A DNA stretch of 14,030 bases, taken from positions 1 through 14,030 of the forward strand of contig NZ_CASEGO010000080.1 in NCBI RefSeq assembly GCF_949287625.1, read 5' to 3'. The notes below the pieces were generated by a model. The model had not been told where the DNA came from, ran no database searches, and was given only the letters and a program-made list of their open reading frames with translations. Within the stretch, counting starts at the first letter, position 1, and every line of letters begins with the position of its first letter. This document shows, piece after piece, positions 1-7,132 of the stretch. Both the position numbers and the translations under genes were made by a program. The DNA comes from an uncultured Brachyspira sp. (GTDB taxonomy: Bacteria; Spirochaetota; Brachyspiria; Brachyspirales; Brachyspiraceae).

Positions 1-7
1 AGAATTA

Positions 8-1153
8 ATGCAAGATAAGACTTTTTTGATGATACCAGGTCCTACACCAGTACCTGAATCAGCATTAGTAGAAATGGGAAAACACCCTATGGCACATAGA
101 AGTAAAGAATTTTCAAATATACTCAAAGAAGTTTATGAAGATTTAAAATATGTGTTTCAGACAAAGAATGATGTATTTTTATTTACAGCAAGCGGAACAG
201 GTGCAATGTGTGCTGCTTTGGAAAACCTTATTAATGAAGGCGATAAAGTATTATGTCTGTCTATTGGTAATTTTGGAAGCAGATGGGCTAAGATTGCTGC
301 AAGCAGAGGAGCTGTTGTAACAAAGATCGAAGTTGAGGCAGGTAAAGTAATAAAACCTGAAATGCTTGAAGAGGCTTTAAATAAGGATAAAGATATAAAA
401 ATAGTAACGCTTACTCATAGCGAAACTTCAACTGGTGCTGCTAATGATGTCAAAACTTTATGTTCTATAATAAAAAAACATGGAGCTGTATCTGTTGTTG
501 ACGGCATAACAAGTTTATGTGCTATGGAGTTTAAAACTGATGAATGGAATATTGATGTAGCTATATCAGGTTCTCAAAAAGGATTTATGATTGCCCCTGG
601 TCTTTCTTTTTTAACAGCTAGCGAAGATGCTTTTAAAATGCATGAGAAATGCAAATATCCTAGTTTTTATTTTAATTGGACTGAGCATAAAAAATCTTTA
701 GCTAAGGATACTACGCCTTTTACACCTGCTGTTAATTTGATAGCTTCTCTTCATACAGCTTTGAAAATGATAAAAGAAGAGGGTATTGAAAATGTTAATA
801 AAAGACATAAAAAGTTTTCTCTTGCTTTAAGAGCTGCTGTAAAAGCTATAGGATTAAAACTTCTTGTTGAAGATGACAGTAATGCAAGCTATGCTATAAC
901 TTCAATACTTCCTCCAGAAGGAATAAGCGTTCCAGATATAAGAAAAACTCTAAAAGATGATTATGATATTATAGTAGCAAACGGACAGGGTGCTTTGGAA
1001 AATAAAATATTCAGAATAGGTACTTTGGGATATGTATGCGAACGCGATTTGATAATGGCAGTTGGTTCTTTGGAGGCTAGTTTGCTTAAACTTGGTTATA
1101 AGTTTGAATTAGGAAGCGGAGTTAAAAAATTGATAGAAGAACTAAATAAATAA
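8..1153 (+). CDS. Class V PLP-dependent aminotransferase (alanine-glyoxylate / serine-pyruvate / phosphoserine type)
   Basis: A 381-residue cytosolic aminotransferase of fold type I, class V, complete for the family. It opens with the typical IPGPTPVP motif (residues 9-16). ASGTGAM (61-67) is the PLP phosphate-binding region, the VVDGITS motif gives D165, which contacts the PLP ring nitrogen, and SGSQKGF gives K191 as the Schiff-base lysine. R336 in FRIGTLG is the expected substrate carboxylate contact. The start fits the family N-terminus, but only 7 nt precede it in the window, so its ribosome binding site cannot be judged. The next two same-strand genes are serA and a serB-like phosphatase. 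I therefore infer that it supplies the phosphoserine aminotransferase step (3-phosphohydroxypyruvate plus glutamate to phosphoserine). Class V enzymes of this branch beside serA are known from organisms lacking SerC, such as Thermotoga and methanogens. A serine-glyoxylate or alanine-glyoxylate role remains possible. Family certain, substrate not. Confidence 0.93.
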   Translation: MQDKTFLMIPGPTPVPESALVEMGKHPMAHRSKEFSNILKEVYEDLKYVFQTKNDVFLFTASGTGAMCAALENLINEGDKVLCLSIGNFGSRWAKIAASRGAVVTKIEVEAGKVIKPEMLEEALNKDKDIKIVTLTHSETSTGAANDVKTLCSIIKKHGAVSVVDGITSLCAMEFKTDEWNIDVAISGSQKGFMIAPGLSFLTASEDAFKMHEKCKYPSFYFNWTEHKKSLAKDTTPFTPAVNLIASLHTALKMIKEEGIENVNKRHKKFSLALRAAVKAIGLKLLVEDDSNASYAITSILPPEGISVPDIRKTLKDDYDIIVANGQGALENKIFRIGTLGYVCERDLIMAVGSLEASLLKLGYKFELGSGVKKLIEELNK

Positions 1154-1175
1154 TAAATATTTTGGATTGTTTTAT

Positions 1176-1223
1176 ATATTCTAATATAGTTAGGAATAAT
1201 TATATTAGAATATTTTATTTTTT
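1176..1223 (+). terminator. AT-rich hairpin with T-rich tail after the aminotransferase gene
   Basis: A perfect 13-bp inverted repeat (1176-1188 with 1201-1213, arms ATATTCTAATATA/TATATTAGAATAT) with a 12-nt loop is followed by TTTATTTTTT. It lies 22 nt after the aminotransferase stop codon. The stem is almost all A/T, so termination may be weak and leave read-through into the array and serA. Confidence 0.5.
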
Positions 1224-1232
1224 AGTAATAAT

Positions 1233-1647
1233 AAAAAGCTAGAAAGACTGTATTGATAATTTATTATTGAGGAGCTTATGGTTTTTTTCGAGCGTAACAA
1301 CAACAAAGCGAGCCGAAGCCATCTGACAAACTTGTTTGGCAGATAATTATAGGCGAAGGCGAGCATAACAACAATAAGAAAAAGCTGTATTGATAATTTA
1401 TTATCGAGGAGTTTATAGGCTTTTTCAAGCATAACAATGATAAAGCGAGCCGAAGCCATCTGACAAACTTGTTTGGCAGATAATTATAGGCTTTTTCGAG
1501 CATAACAACAATAAGAAAAAGCTGTATTGATAATTTATTATTGAGGAGCTTATAGGCTTTTTTGAGCATAACAACAACAGCGAGAAAAAGCCGCCTCGAT
1601 AATTTATTATCGAGGAGCTTATAGGCTTTTTTGAGCATAACAACAAT
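1233..1647 (+). repeat. Tandem array of alternating hairpin units A1-B1-A2-B2-A3-A4 in the serA leader
   Basis: This fills most of the 506-bp gap before serA. A units lie at about 1241-1289 (degenerate), 1378-1426, 1515-1563 and 1584-1632; B units at 1312-1360 and 1449-1497. All well-preserved units are exactly 49 nt. Equivalent positions in A1, A2 and A3 are exactly 137 bp apart, as are B1 and B2, so the ancestral repeat is an A+B dimer; A4 follows A3 directly at 69 bp. Each unit folds into a two-part hairpin: outer arms GAAAAAGCY and GGCTTTTTY, then an inner stem (CCTCGATAA with TTATCGAGG in A4; ATCTGACAAA with TTTGGCAGAT in B). Units are joined by a constant GAGCATAACAACAA linker. No protein-coding role is supported, because 137 is not a multiple of three. 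Confidence 0.9.
1584..1632 (+). promoter_or_regulatory. Last array hairpin (A4), terminator-like, immediately before the serA ribosome binding site
   Basis: This is the best-paired array unit: outer stem GAAAAAGCC (1584-1592) with GGCTTTTTT (1624-1632), inner stem CCTCGATAA (1594-1602) with TTATCGAGG (1607-1615), loop TTTA. It ends in six T and lies 15 nt before the AGGAG at 1648-1652. An intrinsic terminator here would block serA, so it is either read through, conditional (attenuator-like), or an mRNA-processing or stabilising 5' hairpin. The role is inferred; the structure is seen. Confidence 0.5.
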
Positions 1648-1659
1648 AGGAGATAATAT

Positions 1660-3264
1660 ATGAAGGTTTTGATAACTGATAAAGTAAATGAATGTGTAAA
1701 GGATATAATAGCTGATGTTTCTGAGGCTGTGTTTCTTCCTACAATGAGTGAAGATGAACTTGTAAGCATTATAGGGGAGTATGATGCTTTAATGGTAAGA
1801 AGTCAGACTAAAGTAACAAAAAGAATTATAGAAGCTGGAAAAAATTTAAAGATTATAGGACGTGCTGGAGTAGGGGTGGATAATATAGATGTAGAAGCTG
1901 CTACAGAGAAGGGTATAATAGTAGTAAACTCTCCAGATGGAAATACTATTGCAGCATCAGAACATACTATAGCTTTAATGCTTGCAGTATCAAGAAATAT
2001 AGTACCAGCGGCCGTATCAACTAAAGAAGCTAAATGGGAAAGAGATAAGTTTACAGGTAATGAGCTTTTCGGTAAAACTTTAGGTGTTATGGGTTTTGGA
2101 AGAATTGGAAGAAAGGTTGTTCATATTGCTTTGGCTATTGGAATGAAAGTACTAGTTTATGATCCATTTGCTACTGAAGAGATTGTACAAAAGACTGGAG
2201 CTATTTATGAAACTTCTTTAGATGATTTTTTACCAAAACTTGATTATTTATCACTTCATATACCTAAAACTCCAGAAACTAATAATATCATAAATAAAGA
2301 CAATATTAGTAAAATGAAAAATACCGCTATAATTATTAACTGTTCAAGAGGCGGACTTGTTAATGAAGAAGATTTAAAAAATGCATTGGAAAACGGAACT
2401 ATAGCAGCAGCAGCGGTAGATGTTTTTGTAAATGAACCTAAAATAGAAACATGCCCATTAACACAGTATAAAAATAATAATTTAATACTTACTCCTCATC
2501 TTGGAGCAAGTACAAAAGAGGCACAAATAAATGTGGCTTTGGACGTTGCCAAACAGATAAAACAAGTACTTTCTGGAGGATATACAGAATCAGCAGTTAA
2601 TATACCTTCTCTTAATCCAGAGAAATTAGAACCTGTTAAAGACTATATGAAAATAGCAGAGAATGCAGGGGAAATGATAATGCAGCTTGCTAATGGTAAA
2701 ATAAAATCATTAGAAATAACTGCTCAAGGAGATTTAATTAATTTAGATATTCAGCCTCTTGAAGTAGCCATACTAAAAGGTGCATTATCTTATATGTTCC
2801 AAGATGTTAATTATGTTAATGCTCCTTATCTTGCTAAGCAAAGAGGAATCGAAGTAAAAACTGTTAAATCAGAAGCTCCTTCTACATTCACTGGAATACT
2901 TAAAGTAAAATTAATTACTGATAAAGATGTAACAAGCGTATCAGTGTCATTAATAGCCAAAAACATTGCTAGAATAGTTAAATTAAATGATTATGATGTT
3001 ATAATTAAGCCTCAGCCTCATATATTGGTTGTTCCTCATATAAACCAGCCTGCTATGGTAGCTAAAGTTGCAGCTGTGCTTTCAGCTGATGGTATTAATA
3101 TTGGTTCAATGAGTGTATCAGAAAATATCAAAGGAAGCAATATGTCTATAATGGCTATAAACGTTGATAGAAGTATAGGAAATGATGTTATAACAAAAAT
3201 TTCTAATATAGAAGGCGTTCATGAGCCTAAATATGTAAGACTTACAGCAGAGTATACTTTATAA
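1660..3264 (+). CDS. serA: D-3-phosphoglycerate dehydrogenase, ASB + ACT domain form
   Basis: Oxidises 3-phosphoglycerate to 3-phosphohydroxypyruvate with NAD+, the first committed step of serine synthesis, in the cytosol. The 534 residues match the long (type I) enzyme. An N-terminal substrate-binding part (1-100) includes GRAGVGVDNID at 68-78. A Rossmann NAD domain has GFGRIG at 145-150, and catalytic residues R230 (NCSRGG), E259 (VNEP) and H280 (TPHLGAS). An intervening ASB domain spans about 320-445, and a C-terminal ACT domain about 453-530 (ILVVPHINQPAMVAKVAAVL at its start), the usual site of serine feedback inhibition. The start is fixed by AGGAG at 1648-1652, 7 nt upstream. The leader is a hairpin-repeat array, and serB follows after 20 nt, so the two are probably co-transcribed. 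Confidence 0.97.
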   Translation: MKVLITDKVNECVKDIIADVSEAVFLPTMSEDELVSIIGEYDALMVRSQTKVTKRIIEAGKNLKIIGRAGVGVDNIDVEAATEKGIIVVNSPDGNTIAASEHTIALMLAVSRNIVPAAVSTKEAKWERDKFTGNELFGKTLGVMGFGRIGRKVVHIALAIGMKVLVYDPFATEEIVQKTGAIYETSLDDFLPKLDYLSLHIPKTPETNNIINKDNISKMKNTAIIINCSRGGLVNEEDLKNALENGTIAAAAVDVFVNEPKIETCPLTQYKNNNLILTPHLGASTKEAQINVALDVAKQIKQVLSGGYTESAVNIPSLNPEKLEPVKDYMKIAENAGEMIMQLANGKIKSLEITAQGDLINLDIQPLEVAILKGALSYMFQDVNYVNAPYLAKQRGIEVKTVKSEAPSTFTGILKVKLITDKDVTSVSVSLIAKNIARIVKLNDYDVIIKPQPHILVVPHINQPAMVAKVAAVLSADGINIGSMSVSENIKGSNMSIMAINVDRSIGNDVITKISNIEGVHEPKYVRLTAEYTL

Positions 3265-3284
3265 AATTATAAGGATAAATAAAA

Positions 3285-3905
3285 ATGAAATTAGCAGTTT
3301 TTGATTTTGATTCTACTTTAATGGACGGGGAAACCTTAGATATTATTGCAAGAGAAACAAATTTTGCAAAAGAGATATCTGAAATTACAGCAAAAGGAAT
3401 GAGAGGCGAGATTGATTTTTTTGAAAGTCTTCAAATGAGAGTATCTTTGCTTAAGGGGATAAAATTAGAAACTGTTAATGAAATTTGCAGTTCTCTTCCT
3501 ATAATGAACGGGGCTAAAGAAACTATTGATGAACTTCATAAAAAAGGATATAAATGTGTATGCTTTTCTGGAGGTTTTAAAAATGCTACTGTTTTATTTG
3601 CTCAAAAACTTAATTTAGATGCTGAGTTTGCAAATATTTTCCATGTAAAAGATAATGTGCTTACAGGGAAAGTAGGAGGAGAGATGATGTTTTCTGACAG
3701 CAAAGGAAACATGCTTTTTACTCTTCAAAAACTTCTTAATGTATCTTATGATGATACTTTAGTAGTGGGAGATGGGGCTAATGATTTGAGTATGTTTAAG
3801 TATGCTAAAAATAGGGCAGCTTTCTGTGCTAAAGAAGTTCTTAAAAAAGAGGCTAATATCATAATAGATAAAAAAGATTTAAGACTTATATTAGATAATA
3901 TTTAA
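3285..3905 (+). CDS. serB: HAD-superfamily phosphoserine phosphatase (SerB-like)
   Basis: Probably hydrolyses phosphoserine to serine and phosphate, the last step of the pathway begun by the adjacent serA. The 206 residues contain all HAD motifs. Motif I is DFDST, with D7 the nucleophile that forms the phospho-aspartate and D9 the acid/base. Motif II is S95 in CFSGGF, motif III is probably K140, and motif IV is VGDGANDLSM with D163 and D167 for Mg2+. The cap segment at about 15-75 has the small helical form of HAD subclass IB. It lacks the N-terminal ACT-like extension found in some SerB proteins. An AAGGA at 3271-3275 is placed 9 nt before the ATG. Spacing to serA is 20 nt and a terminator follows. 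Subclass IB includes other phosphatases, so the substrate assignment relies partly on context. Confidence 0.88.
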   Translation: MKLAVFDFDSTLMDGETLDIIARETNFAKEISEITAKGMRGEIDFFESLQMRVSLLKGIKLETVNEICSSLPIMNGAKETIDELHKKGYKCVCFSGGFKNATVLFAQKLNLDAEFANIFHVKDNVLTGKVGGEMMFSDSKGNMLFTLQKLLNVSYDDTLVVGDGANDLSMFKYAKNRAAFCAKEVLKKEANIIIDKKDLRLILDNI

Positions 3906-3941
3906 TTAAAAATTAATTGTTTATACAAAAAGTTTATTGAT

Positions 3942-3974
3942 AAAAGAGGCTTAAATATTTTAGGTCTCTTTTTT
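3942..3974 (+). terminator. Intrinsic terminator after serB
   Basis: AAAAGAGGCTTAAA (3942-3955) pairs with TTTAGGTCTCTTTT (3959-3972) around a TAT loop, a 14-bp stem with two G-U pairs on the + strand, running into a T-tract. It lies 36 nt past the serB stop and closes the serine operon. The A-rich 5' arm would also allow some function from the other strand. Confidence 0.8.
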
Positions 3975-3995
3975 ATTATTTTTTATTGTTTATAT

Positions 3996-4277
3996 AATAG
4001 ACTTGTTTCAAAACTAAATTTATTAATATTTATAAATTTTTAATTTAATATTTTTAAATTATAGTTGGTGCTTTGCCCACCGCTCTGCGTGCTTACGCAA
4101 AACCCCACTTCTTTTGGTGACCCAAAGAAGCAAAAGGACTGCATATTTATATATTAAAAAGATAAATTATACAACATGTAAAACATATAAATTATATAAT
4201 AATTAATATTATGTAATTTAGCATAAAACAATAAACTATTAAAATTATTTGTCAAGTACTTTTTCAACAAGTCTATT
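3996..4277. mobile_element. MITE-like non-coding repeat element, complete copy with inverted ends
   Basis: Terminal inverted repeats AATAGACTTGTT (3996-4007) and AACAAGTCTATT (4266-4277) are perfect over 12 bp and continue imperfectly inward (GACTTGTTTCAAAA against GACTTGTTGAAAAA). If the ends are GACTTGTT, the element is 274 bp (4000-4273) and is flanked by TA on both sides, as expected for transposases that duplicate TA. It contains no plausible gene. Inside are a GC-richer part with the hairpins GCGT-gctt-ACGC and CTTCTTTTGG-tgac-CCAAAGAAG (4108-4130), then an AT-rich part. A second copy in the same orientation lies at 13720-13932. The transposase that would mobilise it is not in the window. 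Confidence 0.7.
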
Positions 4278-4292
4278 TTGATTTTTATAATA

Positions 4293-4330
4293 AAAAGGAG
4301 CTCTATTAAAATAAAACTCCTTTTAATTTT
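4293..4330 (-). terminator. Terminator after citrate synthase, probably bidirectional
   Basis: AAAAGGAG (4293-4300) pairs with CTCCTTTT (4317-4324), with T-rich runs on both sides. On the - strand it lies 41 nt after the citrate synthase stop, with CTCCTTTTT as the 3' arm. It separates that gene from the MITE-like element and the convergent serB. Confidence 0.7.
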
Positions 4331-4365
4331 TTATTATAAATTTTTTGTTAGATATATTTTAGTAA

Positions 4366-5709
4366 TTATCTTTTGTCCATAGTAATAAACTCTTGAGGCT
4401 CTATAACATTTTTATATGCAGGTCTTATTATTCTTCTGTCATCAAAATTAAGCTCTTCTATTCTATGAGCACACCAGCCTACTATTCTTGACATAGCAAA
4501 TAATGGGGTGTAAATCTCTTTAGGTATGCCTAGCATATCGTATATAAAACCAGAATAAAGGTCTACATTGGCACAAACTCTCTTTTTATCGCCTTTTACT
4601 TTTATAAAGCATTCAACTGCTCTTTCTTCTATTAATTCCAAAAATTGAAGTTCGCATTCTTTTTTCTTTTCTTTAGCAAGCTGACGTGCTAAATCTTTTA
4701 ATATAACAGCCCTAGGGTCTGATAAAGTATAAACAGCATGTCCCATACCGTATATAAGACCGCTTTTATCGTATGCTTCTTTATTAAGCATTTTTGTAAG
4801 ATAATCATCTATTTCATTTATATCTTCCCAATTATCTATAGCCTCTTTCAAATGAATAAACATATCCATAACTTTAGCATTAGCTCCTCCATGCAAATCT
4901 CCTTTGAGAGAGCCTATTCCTGCGGATATGCTTGAATAGGTATCAGTTCTTGATGAGCTTGTAACACGTACTGTAAATGTAGAGTTGTTACCGCCGCCAT
5001 GATCTGCATGAAGAATTAATAATAAATCAAGCATTCTGGCTTCTAAAGGTGTGAACTCCTGTTTAAGCATATATAAAAAGTTTTCGGCCATAGAGTATTT
5101 AGGTTTAGGAAGCGTAATATTCAAATATTTTTGGTTGACACTGTATTTATACATATTGTAGGCATAGGCAATAACTGCTGGAAATCTTGCTATTAATTGT
5201 ATAGACTGAAGCATTAAATTATCTAATGATAAATCTTCTGGATTAGGATCATGAATATACATTTCAAGAACACTTCTTGATAATATATTCATAATATTCT
5301 GACCTTCCAAATCTATTATATTCATAATAGTTTTTTTATACAAATACATATTTTCAGCTATGAGTTCTCTAAAAGATTGTAGTCTTTCCTCATCTGGAAG
5401 TTTTCCAGAAAGAAGCAGATAACAAACCTCTTCATAACCGAAACGTTTATTTTTTAATATGTCTTCAGCTATATCATTTATACTATATCCCCTGTAATAT
5501 AGTTTGCCGTCTATAGGATATACATTTCCATTTTCATCTTTCTCATATCCTACAACATCACCTACATTTGTAAGTCCTACAAGCACACCTGTTCCGTCTT
5601 CATTTCTAAGCCCCTTTTTTACATTATATTTTTGAAAAAGTTCGCTATCAATTTTTATACGTTTGCTTGAATGGTCGTATAGTTTGTATAGTAGGTATTC
5701 TTTTTTCAT
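4366..5709 (-). CDS. gltA: Citrate synthase
   Basis: Condenses oxaloacetate with acetyl-CoA to citrate in the cytosol, the entry to the 2-oxoglutarate/glutamate branch. The 447 residues match the longer bacterial citrate synthases that have an N-terminal extension (about 1-60 here). The catalytic triad is visible: H273 in DLHGGAN, H324 in YGMGHAVYTLSDPRA, and D383 in NVDLYSG. HADHGGG (234-240), R333, R407 and R416 belong to the substrate pocket. The second histidine motif reads GHAVY rather than the GHRVY of the E. coli enzyme. The start is supported by AGGAG (5716-5720), 6 nt upstream. It lies 66 nt downstream of icd on the same strand, consistent with co-transcription. A 2-methylcitrate synthase is less likely, because no propionate-pathway genes are nearby and aconitase and icd are. 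Confidence 0.95.
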   Translation of the reverse strand: MKKEYLLYKLYDHSSKRIKIDSELFQKYNVKKGLRNEDGTGVLVGLTNVGDVVGYEKDENGNVYPIDGKLYYRGYSINDIAEDILKNKRFGYEEVCYLLLSGKLPDEERLQSFRELIAENMYLYKKTIMNIIDLEGQNIMNILSRSVLEMYIHDPNPEDLSLDNLMLQSIQLIARFPAVIAYAYNMYKYSVNQKYLNITLPKPKYSMAENFLYMLKQEFTPLEARMLDLLLILHADHGGGNNSTFTVRVTSSSRTDTYSSISAGIGSLKGDLHGGANAKVMDMFIHLKEAIDNWEDINEIDDYLTKMLNKEAYDKSGLIYGMGHAVYTLSDPRAVILKDLARQLAKEKKKECELQFLELIEERAVECFIKVKGDKKRVCANVDLYSGFIYDMLGIPKEIYTPLFAMSRIVGWCAHRIEELNFDDRRIIRPAYKNVIEPQEFITMDKR

Positions 5710-5775
5710 AATAAACTCCTTTATTATTAATTTTTAGTTTATAAAATATAATGTTTGTTCTTAATAAAAAATAAA

Positions 5776-7035
5776 TTATAATAGAGAAACTATTTTTTCT
5801 CCAAACTCTTTAGTACCAAGCGATACTCCGTTATTCATAAAGCTAGCTAAATCTTCAGTAGCATATCCGCTTTCAAAAGATCTTTCTAATGCATTTATTA
5901 TTAACTCAGAAGCCTTATTCATATTAATATACTCTAATGCCATAACAGAAGAAAGTATCAATGAACAAGGATTGGCTTTATTTTTTCCAGCTATATCAGG
6001 AGCAGTGCCATGAGTTGCTTCAAAAATAGCATGTCCTGTTTTATAATTGATATTTCCGCCCGGTGCTATACCAATTCCTCCAACCATTGCTGCTAATTGA
6101 TCAGATATATAATCGCCGTTTAAGTTTAACGTAGCTATTACAGAAAAATCCTCAGATTTTAATAATGTGTTTTGTAAAAAAGCATCAGTAATATTATCTT
6201 TTATTATAATTTTTCCGTTTTCTTTGGCTTCTTTTAATTTAGCTTTTGCTTTATCTTCTCCAAATTCTTTTTTTATCTCAGCATATTCTTCCATAGTGAA
6301 AGTTTCATTAGCAAATTCTTTTCTTGCAAGTTCGTATCCGTATTTTTTGAATCCGCCTTCAGTAAATTTCATTATATTTCCTTTATGTACTAAAGTTACA
6401 GAAGGAAGTTTGTTTTCAATGGCGTATTCTATGGCAGAGCGTATAAGTCTTTTTGAACCTTCTTCTGATACAGGTTTTACTCCGAAAGATGAAGTTTCTG
6501 GAAATCTTACCTTTGTTACTCCCATTTCATTTTTTAGGAAGTTATAAAATTTCTTAGCTTCTTCTGTGCCTGTTTTCCATTCTATACCTGCATATATATC
6601 TTCTGTATTTTCTCTAAAGACCGCCATATTAACTTTATTAGGCTTTTTTATAGGAGAAGAAGTGCCTTTAAACCATCTTACAGGTCTTAAACATACATAT
6701 AAATCTAAAGTCTGACGAAGTGTTACATTTAAAGAACGCATACCTTCTCCAACAGGAGTAGTTAAAGGTCCTTTTATACCTATAAGATATTCTTTAAAAA
6801 TATTTATAGTGTCATCAGGAAGAGGAGTTCCCAATTCTTTTTGTGCCTTATCTCCAGCAAGTACTTCTTTCCATTCTATAGATTTTTCTCCGTTATATGC
6901 TTTTTTTACGGCTTCATTTACTATCATTTGCGAAACAGGTGTGATTTCTGCTCCTACTCCGTCTCCTTCTATAAAAGGTATTGTTACTTGATTTGGTACT
7001 ATTAATTTACCGTTTTTCATTTCTAATTTGCTCAT
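5776..7035 (-). CDS. icd: Isocitrate dehydrogenase, predicted NAD+-dependent
   Basis: Oxidatively decarboxylates isocitrate to 2-oxoglutarate. The 419 residues align with E. coli Icd (416) throughout. Visible motifs are FIEGDGVGAE (21-30), RSLNVTLRQ (100-108, with S101 equal to the regulatory/substrate serine of E. coli), FRENTEDIYAGIE with Y148, VHKGNIMK with K218, and metal aspartates D284, D308 and D312. The cofactor loop reads HGTAPDIAGKNKANP. Where the NADP enzyme has K344, Y345 and V351, this one has D347, I348 and A354; at Y391 and R395 it has E394 and S398. These are NAD-type choices, so NAD+ use is predicted although the overall similarity would suggest NADP+. AGGA at 7043-7046 supports the start. 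It is followed by citrate synthase after 66 nt and preceded by an inverted repeat at 7067-7102. Confidence 0.96.
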   Translation of the reverse strand: MSKLEMKNGKLIVPNQVTIPFIEGDGVGAEITPVSQMIVNEAVKKAYNGEKSIEWKEVLAGDKAQKELGTPLPDDTINIFKEYLIGIKGPLTTPVGEGMRSLNVTLRQTLDLYVCLRPVRWFKGTSSPIKKPNKVNMAVFRENTEDIYAGIEWKTGTEEAKKFYNFLKNEMGVTKVRFPETSSFGVKPVSEEGSKRLIRSAIEYAIENKLPSVTLVHKGNIMKFTEGGFKKYGYELARKEFANETFTMEEYAEIKKEFGEDKAKAKLKEAKENGKIIIKDNITDAFLQNTLLKSEDFSVIATLNLNGDYISDQLAAMVGGIGIAPGGNINYKTGHAIFEATHGTAPDIAGKNKANPCSLILSSVMALEYINMNKASELIINALERSFESGYATEDLASFMNNGVSLGTKEFGEKIVSLL

Positions 7036-7066
7036 ATAAAAATCCTATTACTTTTAATTAATTTGC

Positions 7067-7102
7067 TGTTATCAATAAACTTTGTTTTATTAGATGATAA
7101 CA
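7067..7102 (-). promoter_or_regulatory. Inverted repeat in the icd leader, possible operator or leader hairpin
   Basis: TGTTATCA (7067-7074) and TGATAACA (7095-7102) are perfect 8-bp inverted arms. Inside them ATAAA (7075-7079) can pair with TTTAT further in. The site lies 32-67 nt upstream of the icd start. A weak candidate promoter (TTGTGA/TATAAA, 16-bp spacer, about 7111-7138) would place it just downstream of transcription initiation. The binding factor, if any, is unknown. Confidence 0.35.
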
Positions 7103-7132
7103 ACTAAGTATTTATATTTATTAATAAAAATT

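Noticed and set aside
1388..1420. Portable promoter in each A unit (TTGATA, 18 bp, TATAGG)
   Set aside because: The -10 match is poor and the -35 is lost in A4 and in both dispersed copies, so it is not a conserved property.
1233..1647. CRISPR array
   Set aside because: Repeated units are contiguous palindromes of two classes without unique spacers, and there are no cas genes.
1233..1659. Serine- or other ligand-binding riboswitch or T-box
   Set aside because: No T-box specifier or antiterminator motif is seen and the structures are a tandem of simple hairpins also found before unrelated genes, so a metabolite-specific aptamer is not supported.
1205..1769. Three overlapping minus-strand reading frames through the hairpin array and into serA
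   Set aside because: They translate the repeat (KAYKLLDNKLS-like text) and the 137-bp period changes frame at every dimer, so there is no selection for a protein. One also runs into serA on the opposite strand. Similar 'hypothetical proteins' are likely annotation artefacts of the repeat.
4108..4130. Independent terminator or small RNA at the CTTCTTTTGG hairpin
   Set aside because: It lies inside the repeat element, lacks a T-run and is disrupted in the second copy, so it is better explained as part of the element.
6167..6991. Plus-strand frames opposite icd
   Set aside because: Antisense shadows of a clear, full-length icd with strong family motifs. The same applies to frames opposite citrate synthase (4738-4935) and aconitase (11275-11589, 12211-12486).
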